Assembly (NCBI GenBank): GCA_964610745.1
Contig: CAZSYL010000001.1
Span: forward strand, 56,542 to 120,541
Length of the DNA: 64,000 nt
Source of the DNA: SHLQ01 sp964610745
Lineage (GTDB): Bacteria; Actinomycetota; Acidimicrobiia; Acidimicrobiales; SHLQ01
Direction of reading: 5' to 3'
A program made the translations under genes and the position numbers. Shown here piece after piece: positions 33,228-41,555 of this stretch; within the stretch, counting starts at the first letter, position 1; each line of letters opens with the position of its first letter. The notes beneath the pieces are model-generated. The model was not told the origin of the DNA. It was given only the letters and a program-made list of their open reading frames with translations, and did no database searches.

Positions 33228-33254
33228 CCCGATACTCAGCAGGATCAGCTTGCA

Positions 33255-33950
33255 CTACGACTCGATCGTGATTTTGGTCCAGGCTCCAACGTTGAACGCT
33301 GTTCCGGGGATCAGGCTGAACGGCGTCCCGGCCTTCAGCGGATCGCTGGACCCGTCGAGATAGGTTCCGTTGGTCGAGTCGAGGTCGGTAATCGTCCAAC
33401 CGCTGCTGCCTCGGTGCAAACGGCAATGCCGCGAGGACACCGCAGGATCGGTTGCCGGAGAGTCGTCGCCGAATACCGACGAAAGGTCGATCTCGGGGAA
33501 GATCCCACGGCTTTCGCTGTGCCGACCGATCAGAATGTCCGTTGGTGGCAGTTCGATGCGCGCCGGCTCGGGCAGCGCATCGGGAGCGTCGACGCCAGTA
33601 AAAGCCATCCGCTCGAAGAACTCGAGATCAACCTCGACGATCGCGACACCAGCTTGAGCTGCCGAGACGGGCGAGGCCAACCCACCAGAGATCTCCTCGC
33701 CCGGGAGCGTGCCGGAGAGAAAGTCGTATCCGCAGTTTTCGCAGAACACGTCGCCCTCGGTGTGTGATTCAGCACAGTTCGGACACGTCGGACCAACACC
33801 GGTGGACGCTGCTATCTCACCGGTCTGCGACGCAGCAGGCGGTGGTGGTGGAGCTTCGCTGCCGCCATCGATCTGAACGCCACAGATCGAGCAGTAATCG
33901 TCCCATTCTGACTCGTGACCCTTTGGGCACGTTACGTCAGCGACCGCCAT
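33255..33950 (-). CDS. FHA-domain protein with two N-terminal zinc ribbons
   Basis: This 231-residue protein has two short Cys-rich elements (C8, H12, C20, C23 and C56, C59, C70, C73), a Pro/Ala linker, and a C-terminal FHA domain with ILIGRHSESR, SSRHCRL and STNGTYLDG. FHA domains bind phosphothreonine. It is the last gene of the minus-strand PknG locus, three bases after the VWA gene. A GarA-like role, bound by PknG-phosphorylated partners or phosphorylated itself, is a reasonable inference, but it is not a GarA orthologue by layout. The DDYCSICG ribbon echoes those of the PP2C and PknG proteins. Confidence 0.9.
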   Translation of the reverse strand: MAVADVTCPKGHESEWDDYCSICGVQIDGGSEAPPPPPAASQTGEIAASTGVGPTCPNCAESHTEGDVFCENCGYDFLSGTLPGEEISGGLASPVSAAQAGVAIVEVDLEFFERMAFTGVDAPDALPEPARIELPPTDILIGRHSESRGIFPEIDLSSVFGDDSPATDPAVSSRHCRLHRGSSGWTITDLDSTNGTYLDGSSDPLKAGTPFSLIPGTAFNVGAWTKITIES

Positions 33951-33953
33951 CTT

Positions 33954-35237
33954 CTAGTCCTCTCGCTGCACCCGGACGGTCCGTGTTGAACGAACGTCGA
34001 GCGCCATTTCATCGGCCTGTTCGACGGTCCGCTTCAGTCGAACGGTGCCGGTCTTTGGGTCCTCTACGTCGACGACCTTCTGCAGTAGACGTACGGTTCC
34101 TTCATTGCCAGCTTCATGAGCGATCTGAACGGCGCGACCGAGCTTCATCGTGGCCTCTTGTTCATCTCCAGACTGGCGAGCGGCAAGGCCCGTGGCGATG
34201 GCGTCAGCCAGCTCGGCCTGACCGGTGTAGTGCGCGACCTCACGATTGATGCGGGTCGACAACGCATCGTCGTTGGTCCAGATCGCCCGGACGAGCGCGA
34301 CCGGTTCAGCTTCGCCATTGATCGCGAGCATCACTCGGGCAGCGAGGCGCTCATCACCGATCGCTCCGGTCGGGATACGAACGCGCACGTGATAGTCGCG
34401 GCTCTCACCGTCAGCCCAGGAACCGAGTGGGTAGTCCTTCGAAAGCGCGTCGACGGCCACTGCTTTGTCGGTGAGCTCATCGAGGTTCGGCGACACCTGC
34501 CGCACGAACTCGATCGTCGAACCCTTTGGTGTCCACAACCGAAGCGCCACGTTCGTGACCTGCTTCGCCATCGTCTTCTGGGTCAGTGCCCGGAACTCGG
34601 CCTCCATTTCGGAGGGGTGCGCAATGATGTCGGTCGTGCCGAGCAGTGCATTGGAGATCTTACGTAGCTCATCGGGTTCCCAGTACACCCCAAGACCACG
34701 ACAGTCGCATTCGAAGAGGCCGACCGACTGGGCAATTGCCGCGTCGAGCTCCCACGGTTCTTCATGCTCGTTGCGGCCATCGGTTAGGAGGATGACGTGG
34801 GCGACCGAGTTGGAGTGGCCCTGAATGAGCGAAGCCGCTCCTCGAAGCCATGAGCCGATCGCTGTGCCACCATCGGCGTGGATGCGCGATGCGGCGTCGA
34901 TTGCCTCGGCTCGAGTCTTGGCGTTGGCCTCGATCAGCTGTCCCGACGGTGGGTAGAGCATCTTGGCTTCGTGGTTCCCGGCAATCACGGCGAACAAAAC
35001 ACCGTCGCTGAGTGTGTCGATAGCGACCTGCGTTGCGGTTCGGGCCGCCCGAATCTTTGCTCCACCGTTCTCGTTCATCGAGCCGGAGACGTCGACCGCG
35101 ATCACCTCGACGGTCGGTTCGTGCACCTGGGGACTTGCACCGCCTTCAACCGCGGTCACGGTCACGACGGCATCGACCACATCACCGCCCTCTGGCAGGT
35201 ACTCGTTCTGAAAGACGCTGGCGTCGAACTGGGTCAC
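33954..35237 (-). CDS. VWA-domain protein of the PknG locus
   Basis: This 427-residue cytoplasmic protein has a von Willebrand A domain with an intact MIDAS metal site: DVSGSM at 49-54, the Thr in DGGTAIG and the Asp in LLTDGRNEHEE. A beta-rich segment follows (VALRLWTPKGSTIEFVRQVSP), then a helical C-terminal part. VWA proteins of this type accompany PP2C, FHA and PknG-like kinases in Actinobacteria and are thought to scaffold the complex. The gene is three bases upstream of the FHA gene. An ArsR/SRPBCC insertion separates it from the PP2C gene. Confidence 0.9.
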   Translation of the reverse strand: MTQFDASVFQNEYLPEGGDVVDAVVTVTAVEGGASPQVHEPTVEVIAVDVSGSMNENGGAKIRAARTATQVAIDTLSDGVLFAVIAGNHEAKMLYPPSGQLIEANAKTRAEAIDAASRIHADGGTAIGSWLRGAASLIQGHSNSVAHVILLTDGRNEHEEPWELDAAIAQSVGLFECDCRGLGVYWEPDELRKISNALLGTTDIIAHPSEMEAEFRALTQKTMAKQVTNVALRLWTPKGSTIEFVRQVSPNLDELTDKAVAVDALSKDYPLGSWADGESRDYHVRVRIPTGAIGDERLAARVMLAINGEAEPVALVRAIWTNDDALSTRINREVAHYTGQAELADAIATGLAARQSGDEQEATMKLGRAVQIAHEAGNEGTVRLLQKVVDVEDPKTGTVRLKRTVEQADEMALDVRSTRTVRVQRED

Positions 35238-35375
35238 GTCACTCTCCTCACATCACCGATCGGAAGCCGGGTGTTGGGCCATCTTAGGTTGAGCCGTTCG
35301 ACCGGCCCGCGAATTTCGATTCGGCATTCGCTCCGTTCCGCTGAAGAGTTGGAAGTCGTAGAGCTCGATCCTATA

Positions 35376-35393
35376 GTTAGCCGAGTGGCTAAC
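35376..35393. promoter_or_regulatory. ArsR operator overlapping its own start codon
   Basis: GTTAGCC (35376-35382) and GGCTAAC (35387-35393) form a perfect inverted repeat with a four-base spacer. It is preceded by TATA and covers the GTG start of the ArsR gene. The same element recurs at 36237-36253. Binding here would block both transcription and initiation of the regulator, a simple autorepression. Confidence 0.7.
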
Positions 35394-35735
35394 TTACTTA
35401 CCGGCAAGCTGAGCGAAGAGGAGTTGGATCGACTGTTCCGCGCCCTCTCCGACTCGACCCGTCGCTCGATGCTGCGCCGACTAGCGACAAAGCCTATGAC
35501 CGTCGGAGAGCTTGCCGAACCGTTTGAGATGTCAAAGCCTTCAATCTCCAAGCACCTCAAGGTACTCGAACGAGCCAACCTCCTCCGGCGAGACATCGAC
35601 GGAAGGGTGCACCACTGCCACCTGGTCGCTGGCCCGCTCAACGAAGCAGCCCAGTGGCTACAGCACTACGAGAAGTTCTGGAACGAAAAGCTCGACGCCC
35701 TCGATGCGCACCTGACCGGAGGTGACGATGACTGA
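35385..35735 (+). CDS. ArsR-family transcriptional regulator
   Basis: This 116-residue protein has the ArsR winged helix: LFRALSDSTRRSMLRRLATKPMTVGELAEPFEMSKPSISKHLKVLERANLLRRDIDGRVHHCHL. No metal-ligand Cys set (CxC) is seen, so it is the SdpR-like type that usually controls a neighbouring SRPBCC gene. The GTG at 35385-35387 gives the expected N-terminus; upstream in-frame sequence is antisense to the VWA gene. The downstream SRPBCC ATG lies inside its last codons. It has inverted repeats at its start and before the third gene. Confidence 0.9.
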   Translation: MANLLTGKLSEEELDRLFRALSDSTRRSMLRRLATKPMTVGELAEPFEMSKPSISKHLKVLERANLLRRDIDGRVHHCHLVAGPLNEAAQWLQHYEKFWNEKLDALDAHLTGGDDD

Positions 35736-36189
35736 TCAAGAGTTGGGAGTCGTGCACTTGGAACGGGTGATCGACTCGCCGGTCGAAAGGGTATTTCACG
35801 CCTGGACGACCCCCGGCGAACTCATGCAGTGGTTTGGCCCCGACGGCTGCGTAGTTGACGCCGCCGAAGCCGACGTCGCTGTCGGAGGTCGCTATTCAAT
35901 ATCGATGACCGTCCCCGGCGGCGAACAGGTACACCACTTCGGCCAATACCTAGAGGTCGACCCACCGACTCGACTGGTTTTCACCTGGGTTATCTCCAAC
36001 CAACCATGCGAGGGAAGCCAAGGTAGCGAGGCGAACACCAAGGTCACCCTCGACCTGGTCAGCGTTGGAACGAGCACGAACTTGTCACTCCTCCACGAAC
36101 AGCTGCCGAGCGCAGATGCCGTCAAGGGTCACCGCATTGGCTGGAGCGGCTCGCTGCTCCGCCTATCGAAGCACCTCACTTCCACCTAA
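35728..36189 (+). CDS. SRPBCC/AHSA1-type protein
   Basis: This 153-residue protein has the Aha1-like SRPBCC fold: LERVIDSPVERVFHAWTTPGELMQWFGPDG at the start, GGRYSISM, then VFTW and a C-terminal GWSGSLLRLSKHL helix. GGAGG lies five bases before ATG 35728. It overlaps the ArsR stop by eight bases, so regulator and target are coupled. ArsR/AHSA1 pairs are common in Actinobacteria; the ligand is unknown. Confidence 0.88.
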   Translation: MTDQELGVVHLERVIDSPVERVFHAWTTPGELMQWFGPDGCVVDAAEADVAVGGRYSISMTVPGGEQVHHFGQYLEVDPPTRLVFTWVISNQPCEGSQGSEANTKVTLDLVSVGTSTNLSLLHEQLPSADAVKGHRIGWSGSLLRLSKHLTST

Positions 36190-36236
36190 GCGCGGGCGAC
36201 CACCCCACCAATTACCAATTCCGCTATGACCATATA

Positions 36237-36253
36237 GTTAGCCATTCGGCTAA
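36237..36253. promoter_or_regulatory. Second copy of the ArsR operator
   Basis: GTTAGCC (36237-36243), four bases and GGCTAA (36248-36253), again preceded by TATA, lie 22 bases before the start of the second SRPBCC gene. Identity of the arms with the repeat at 35376 in an otherwise unrelated sequence shows that the same regulator should control both. Confidence 0.7.
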
Positions 36254-36274
36254 TGATAAGAAACGGAGACAACA

Positions 36275-36703
36275 ATGTCAGCCATCGCCCACCGGGTCGA
36301 AATCGAAGCGCCACCCGAGGGGCTCTTCGATGCCCTCGTCAATCCAGCACAGCTGACGAGGTGGTGGACACTCGCGCAGCACAGCGAGACAGACCCGACC
36401 GTTCTAGAGTTCCTCTTCGGCGAGGACCATGTCGTCACGATGAAAGTGGAAGAGGAAGCACGAGGCGAGCGCTTGGTCTGGCAGTGCCTCTCCGGCCCGT
36501 GGGCAGACAAGGGCCAATTCGAATTTGACCTCGAGACAATCGACCGCGGCACCAATCTTCGCTTCACTCATCATGGCTGGACCGAGATGGACGACTTCTT
36601 CCGCCATTGCAATAGCAAATGGGGGTTCTTTCTCGCGGTCAGCCTGAAAGGCCTACTGGAGCGTGGCGTTGGTCAACCAAGCCCCCATGACCCTGCGATC
36701 TAA
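36275..36703 (+). CDS. Second SRPBCC-type protein of the ArsR module
   Basis: This 142-residue SRPBCC protein starts AHRVEIEAPPEGLFDALVNPAQLTRWWT and includes GERLVWQCLSGPW and a closing WGFFLAVSLKGLLE helix. GGAG precedes the ATG by seven bases. It has its own copy of the ArsR operator and so belongs to the same regulon as the first SRPBCC gene, though the two are only distantly alike. It converges on the PP2C gene with ten bases between stops. Confidence 0.87.
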   Translation: MSAIAHRVEIEAPPEGLFDALVNPAQLTRWWTLAQHSETDPTVLEFLFGEDHVVTMKVEEEARGERLVWQCLSGPWADKGQFEFDLETIDRGTNLRFTHHGWTEMDDFFRHCNSKWGFFLAVSLKGLLERGVGQPSPHDPAI

Positions 36704-36713
36704 GCACCGATGG

Positions 36714-37658
36714 TCAGGACGGCGCGATGACGACCGTGGTGTTGTCGTGGCCACCCTGTTCGTTCGCAAAAGCTGCGAGGGCCTCGACGAGCTCGAGCGA
36801 TGTTTCGACTTCGGCGTCGAAACGGCTGATGAGAGCGGCCAGCTCTTCGGCTTCGGGGACGTACTTCCATAGACCGTCGCTGCAGCTGAGAAGCCGACCG
36901 CCCGCGTCGTGCTCGAACGCCTGAATGCTCGGGGTGGTGTCACCGGCATCACCGCCGAGCCAGCGCGAGATGCTCGGTCCAATTACATCGTCGACGGTGA
37001 GTTGGGTCACGACCAACTCCGAACCGGACTCATCGTCGGGGTCGTCCTGCACCCAATACGCGCGACTATCGCCAAGCCACGCCGTCCAGGAACGCATGAG
37101 CGTCGGGTCGCTCGGATCGGGACGAAGGACCGTTGCAACAAAGGTCGTTGAAGCCGGACCCTCTCCCCCGGGCTTGAGCTCGACCGACGCCGCCTTCTGT
37201 TGCGCAGCCGCGGTTGCCTCGGCCAGCGCTGCCTCAATATCGGTAACTCCCGCGTCAAGTGAATCGACGAGCGAATCGCGCGCCGCCTTTGCTGCCAGCA
37301 GCGACGCCTGTTCGGGGAAATCGGTTGTCGACACGCCGTCGCACACCACGACGACGACGGAATCGCCGGATTGCCCGATCGCAAAATGGTCTTCGTTCTG
37401 ATGATGGCGTTTTCCGCGGCCGGTCACCGCAGCTAGCTCACCGAGCACCTCGACGAGGTGATCGCGCTCCGCTGGCTGCTTGCGGCCACACATACTGCAG
37501 TAGCCATCAAAGATCTCCGCGTGAAGTGCACCACAGTCGACACACGGTGGGCCATCGACCGCACTGTGTTCTCCAGCGAAGTCCGCGCCGCATGCCTCAC
37601 ACCACTTCGCTCCTGGCGCACCCAGCTCACCACACGCTGGGCAGATCTGGGCGCTCAT
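36714..37658 (-). CDS. PP2C-type protein phosphatase with two zinc ribbons
   Basis: This 314-residue protein begins with two CxxC...CxxC ribbons (C6, C9, C20, C23 and C39, C42, C54, C57), then a PP2C catalytic domain. The metal-binding aspartates are visible in NEDHFAIG, VVVVCDGVSTTD, LGDSRAYW, LLSCSDGLW and GGHDNTTVV. It should remove phosphate from Ser/Thr in a metal-dependent way and thus oppose PknG. Its ATG overlaps the PknG stop (ATGA). The DGYCSMCG ribbon closely resembles the DGYCNTCG repeats of PknG. Confidence 0.93.
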   Translation of the reverse strand: MSAQICPACGELGAPGAKWCEACGADFAGEHSAVDGPPCVDCGALHAEIFDGYCSMCGRKQPAERDHLVEVLGELAAVTGRGKRHHQNEDHFAIGQSGDSVVVVVCDGVSTTDFPEQASLLAAKAARDSLVDSLDAGVTDIEAALAEATAAAQQKAASVELKPGGEGPASTTFVATVLRPDPSDPTLMRSWTAWLGDSRAYWVQDDPDDESGSELVVTQLTVDDVIGPSISRWLGGDAGDTTPSIQAFEHDAGGRLLSCSDGLWKYVPEAEELAALISRFDAEVETSLELVEALAAFANEQGGHDNTTVVIAPS

Positions 37659-40288
37659 CGAAATGACGGTACTCGGATAGCGTTTGCCTTATCGACAAAC
37701 GCGAAACGTTCGTCATCAGTCGCCACAAGTTTGGCCATGTTTCGGTACCCCTCTTCCAGGCTCGTCCGGAGTCCCACCGCGGTCAGTGGATTGCCGAACA
37801 CCATCGTCTCGGGATCTTCGTTGAGCACACCGTCGTCGATACCAGCAAGAGCCCGCTCGAGCACCTCGTTCGCGAGCTGCATTCGTTCGCGTGCGTCGAT
37901 GCGTGCCGAATCGATTCGACGTGAAGCATTGGAAAGGTCAGCGGGAGTAGGTGGCGCGTCCTCCACGTACTGGGTGAGCACCCGCGCCGTCGCGACCTGA
38001 GCATCGGTGTAGGTAGCCGAACTCGTCGGCACCGCACCATATGCATCGACAGCACCCTGCCGATCGCCGCCTGCGACCCGGCACCGAGCCAGGCCGAACG
38101 CGGCAGACACATAGGTTGGATCGACCGCAATGACCTCGGCATAGAGGTCGGCGGCACGTGGGAAAGCTCCGGCGGATTCGGCAGCCATCGCTGTTGCCAG
38201 CTTCGGAGCGAGCTCCCCGGGGACCTCCGTCCACACCGACGAGAACCCTTCCGCCGCAGCCTCGGGCTTGCCATCACGCATTGCCTGGACTGCCTTGAAC
38301 CACGTGACACGCCAATTCCACAAATCGGTGTGTGCCACGGCGTCGAGGATGTCTCCGGCTGACTGGCCAGCCTCGATCATCTCACGTGCCCGACGGAGTC
38401 GCACCTCGACCGAATCGGCCGCCGTGCCTGCAGCCAAGCCGCTCTCGATCAACTTGAGAGTCGCCTGCGGATCGGTCTCGGGTAGATCGGTGAGGAAAGT
38501 CGCGCCCGGGTCTGTCGGGTCAATCTTCGGCACCGGAAGCGCCCGATAGTCGGCAAAATTGTCGGTGTCGTCCAGCAGCAACAGGCCGGCAAGTCGGTCA
38601 CCACCAAACAATGAGCTCGTCATTGGCTTGGGCGTCCGTTCCTGTCGAGCCACGATCTCGCGCAGAACACCCAGCAGCTGCTCGGCCATCTCGCCAGCGG
38701 TCTGAAACCGATCGTCTGGGTGAGCAGCCGTTGCTTTGAGCAGGAACCGGTAAAGCGATTCATATCGATCGAAGAGCGGTTCCTCGGCGGGTGGAGGAAT
38801 TTCGTATTGATAGGTTCCCGTATGGAAGACGAAGTTCAGCGACATCACCGCGAGCGTCCGTCCGACGGTAAAGAGATCCGACGCGACCGACGGCCCCATA
38901 GAAGCCACCTCTGGCGCTTGGAAGCCCTGGGTTCCAAAGATCGCCGCCGAGTCATCGTCGGACTGCATCACTCCGCCGACGTCGATCAGCTTCACGGTGT
39001 CACCGACCGCCATCATGTTGGCTGGCTTGAGATCGTTGTAGACCAGGTTCTGATCATGGAGATAACCAAGCGCTGGCAGCACTCCGAGCATGTAGGCAAT
39101 CGCTTGAGTGATCGGAAGCGGGTCGGGCTTGCCGCCATTGTGCTTCCGACGATCTTTCAGTTTCTGATTGAGCGACTCACCACCCACGTACTCCATCACG
39201 ATGTAGCCAGCGCCAGCCCAGGTCACGAAGTTATAGATGTTGACGATGCTGCCGTGCTCGATCCGAGCGAGGAACTGTCGCTCCGCCACCGCAGATGCAA
39301 CGGCGTCGACGTCGTCCTCGTTGAGCAACCCCTTTAGGACCACCCACCGGTTCGAGACGGCGGTGTCCTGACCGAGGTAGATCCAGCCCATGCCACCGTG
39401 GGCGATGGGACCAAGGATCCGATACTGCCCGCCGACGAGGTCACCTGCGTTGAGTTGTGGCGTGTTCGTAACGAAGTCGAACGGGGTACGGCAGTTTCCA
39501 CAAAAGCCCGTGACACGACCGGGTTCGCCTCCGTGACCCCGCCCCACCGGCTGTCCGCACGCCGAGCAGAAACGCTCGTCCTCAGGCTTCTCGCCGAGCA
39601 CGCTTCGGATCTTCTCCTCGTCCATGACGGCCTGGCTGGGGTCCCCCGCAACGGTCGGTGGAACGAGAACAAGTCCTGCTCCGAGTTCCGCTCGAGTCGT
39701 GGTAGTTCGTGATGTGCGCGTGCGGGCGCTCGCTGGAGTTCCCGACGATATGAGCCGACGCGAGGTTTCTGGCGCAACCGGCGCAGCGATCGTTGCATGT
39801 GCGGTTGAGCTAGTACCGGGAGCTTCGCCCGAATCGGCCGCAGCTGGTTGGGCCGCGGGTTGAAGGCCACACGTGTTGCAGTAGCCATCACCAGCAATCT
39901 GTCCATCACACCCTGGTGCAGTGCACGCCCCGCCAGCCACAGCTGCGACCTTGCCACCATGCTCATGAGCTGGCGCTGGAGATTTGGCGCTTTCGCTCGA
40001 TTGGAGGCCACACGTATTGCAATAGCCGTCGGCTGCAATGTGGCCGTCGCAACCAAGCGCTGTGCATGCCGGACCCGCTGGCTCCGATGCCGGAGCGGGA
40101 GCCACTCGTGGCAGCGGAGCGGCACCAAGACCGGTGAATCCCGGGGGTGGAGGCTGTCGATGTACACCGCTTGGTGGCGGCGGGGCTGACGCGGACGGCG
40201 CGGCAGGGACCCCTGCATAGCCGCAGGTATTGCAGTAGCCATCGGCGGCAATCGACCCACCGCAGCCGGAACGTGTGCAGGCGCTCAT
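37655..40288 (-). CDS. pknG: PknG-type Ser/Thr protein kinase with extra zinc ribbons
   Basis: This 877-residue soluble kinase has the PknG layout. A rubredoxin-like element (C241, C244, C263, C266) precedes the kinase domain (GGMGWIYLGQD, Lys319), which has the catalytic loop YNDLKPANMM and LIDVGG in place of DFG, both PknG traits. A C-terminal TPR region follows. A Thr-rich segment (RTRTSRTTTTR) before the rubredoxin is the usual autophosphorylation and FHA-docking site. Added at the N-terminus are three near-identical ribbons ending DGYCNTCG (Cys 4/9/19/22, 75/80/90/93, 122/127/137/140) in Pro/Ala linkers. It is coupled to the PP2C gene and to the helical protein gene by four-base overlaps. 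Confidence 0.95.
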   Translation of the reverse strand: MSACTRSGCGGSIAADGYCNTCGYAGVPAAPSASAPPPPSGVHRQPPPPGFTGLGAAPLPRVAPAPASEPAGPACTALGCDGHIAADGYCNTCGLQSSESAKSPAPAHEHGGKVAAVAGGACTAPGCDGQIAGDGYCNTCGLQPAAQPAAADSGEAPGTSSTAHATIAAPVAPETSRRLISSGTPASARTRTSRTTTTRAELGAGLVLVPPTVAGDPSQAVMDEEKIRSVLGEKPEDERFCSACGQPVGRGHGGEPGRVTGFCGNCRTPFDFVTNTPQLNAGDLVGGQYRILGPIAHGGMGWIYLGQDTAVSNRWVVLKGLLNEDDVDAVASAVAERQFLARIEHGSIVNIYNFVTWAGAGYIVMEYVGGESLNQKLKDRRKHNGGKPDPLPITQAIAYMLGVLPALGYLHDQNLVYNDLKPANMMAVGDTVKLIDVGGVMQSDDDSAAIFGTQGFQAPEVASMGPSVASDLFTVGRTLAVMSLNFVFHTGTYQYEIPPPAEEPLFDRYESLYRFLLKATAAHPDDRFQTAGEMAEQLLGVLREIVARQERTPKPMTSSLFGGDRLAGLLLLDDTDNFADYRALPVPKIDPTDPGATFLTDLPETDPQATLKLIESGLAAGTAADSVEVRLRRAREMIEAGQSAGDILDAVAHTDLWNWRVTWFKAVQAMRDGKPEAAAEGFSSVWTEVPGELAPKLATAMAAESAGAFPRAADLYAEVIAVDPTYVSAAFGLARCRVAGGDRQGAVDAYGAVPTSSATYTDAQVATARVLTQYVEDAPPTPADLSNASRRIDSARIDARERMQLANEVLERALAGIDDGVLNEDPETMVFGNPLTAVGLRTSLEEGYRNMAKLVATDDERFAFVDKANAIRVPSFR

Positions 40289-41502
40289 GACCGTCCACCA
40301 TAGGTGGTCAGCTCCGCCGCGAACCGTTCCATCAGATCCTTCGCACGACCGAGGTCGGTCGGTGAGATGAACAGCTCATCGTGAGCCTGCTGACCAATGT
40401 CGGTGACCTCCTGCGGGAGATCGGAGATCATCGACGCCTTGACCCGATACGCGCGCAGAAGACCACGCAGGTCAGCACGTTCACTCAAAGGAGCATCGTT
40501 GACTCGCAACGCCTTCTCCAGTTGGCTTCGGAGGCGCTCCGCGGCCGTCATCCATTCATCGACAACAGCGCGCGCCTCGCGCCAGTCGTCGCCGTCTCCA
40601 AGCTCGGCGAATCGGCGGGCCCGATGTGCAAGCCCATTACGACCATCGATAACCGCGGTCGAGGGCACTCGAATAAGGCCGCCCACCGGTATCACCTTGG
40701 CCTCAGCCTTCGAATACGCCGCCGCAGCGCGTGCTCGCAGAACTCGTAGCTCCGCGATCAGTTCGTCCGCCCGAGCCAGATCCTCACCGAGCGAACCGTG
40801 CGCATGAGCAAGCGCTCCCGACGCCCGGGCGGCTGCTGCGACCAGCTTGTCGAGATCCGGTCCGACATTGCCAGAGAGACTGAGTGGATCATCAGAAACC
40901 GATGCGCGGACCGCTGCGAGCCGTTGACTGGCCATCTTGACCTCGGGAACACTCACGTCGAGGCGATCGCACAACGCGTTCGCCCGATCGAGCGTCAGCG
41001 TGGCAGCTTCGATCCGCGGCATGAGGTCGCTCCAGACCGCATCGACCTCAGCAACGATGTCACGCACTGGTTCATAGACCGCTCGGAACAGTTCGATCAG
41101 TCCATCACAATTGGTCTCATAGGTAGCCGGATCGCCATCTGCATCGACGAGTCTGCTGTGCACGGTTGCTGGCAGCCCATCGGGCACGGTGGCGAGAGTG
41201 ATCGAGATCGTGTCGCCGGTCAGCAACTGATGTATCTCTCCGGCGTGACTGGTGAACATGGTCGTCTCTTCGATCAGCTGATCAACCGTTTCGATCTGAT
41301 CGCGCAGTCGTCCAAGCCATCCCCACAAGATCGGAGCCGACGCCACCGTCTCGTTGGCGCGGTCGCCGGTCACGCCATACATGTCACCAGCGGCGAGCAA
41401 CCGATAGGTCGCGTGTTCGTCCAACTCGTACAAGCTGTTCGACCACTGTTCGATCACGGCTTTGTAGTGGGCTCGTCGCGCTTCACTATCGGTGGAAATC
41501 AC
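40285..41502 (-). CDS. Helical protein encoded upstream of pknG
   Basis: From GTG 41500-41502 this is a 405-residue, mostly alpha-helical soluble protein (AHYKAVIEQWSNSLYELDEH near the start, long Ala/Arg/Glu helices such as ELIAELRVLRARAAAAYSKAEAK, and LMERFAAELTTYGG at the end). No catalytic motif or membrane helix is seen. A start further upstream would overlap the divergent gene. I do not recognise the family, but a helical protein is often found beside actinobacterial PknG/GlnX loci. Its stop overlaps the pknG start (ATGA), so it should be made in fixed ratio with the kinase. Confidence 0.78.
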   Translation of the reverse strand: MISTDSEARRAHYKAVIEQWSNSLYELDEHATYRLLAAGDMYGVTGDRANETVASAPILWGWLGRLRDQIETVDQLIEETTMFTSHAGEIHQLLTGDTISITLATVPDGLPATVHSRLVDADGDPATYETNCDGLIELFRAVYEPVRDIVAEVDAVWSDLMPRIEAATLTLDRANALCDRLDVSVPEVKMASQRLAAVRASVSDDPLSLSGNVGPDLDKLVAAAARASGALAHAHGSLGEDLARADELIAELRVLRARAAAAYSKAEAKVIPVGGLIRVPSTAVIDGRNGLAHRARRFAELGDGDDWREARAVVDEWMTAAERLRSQLEKALRVNDAPLSERADLRGLLRAYRVKASMISDLPQEVTDIGQQAHDELFISPTDLGRAKDLMERFAAELTTYGGRS

Positions 41503-41555
41503 ACTCAAAGCGTAGGACACACCCTTGAAGCTTCCGTGTCTTCTACGATGACGGC

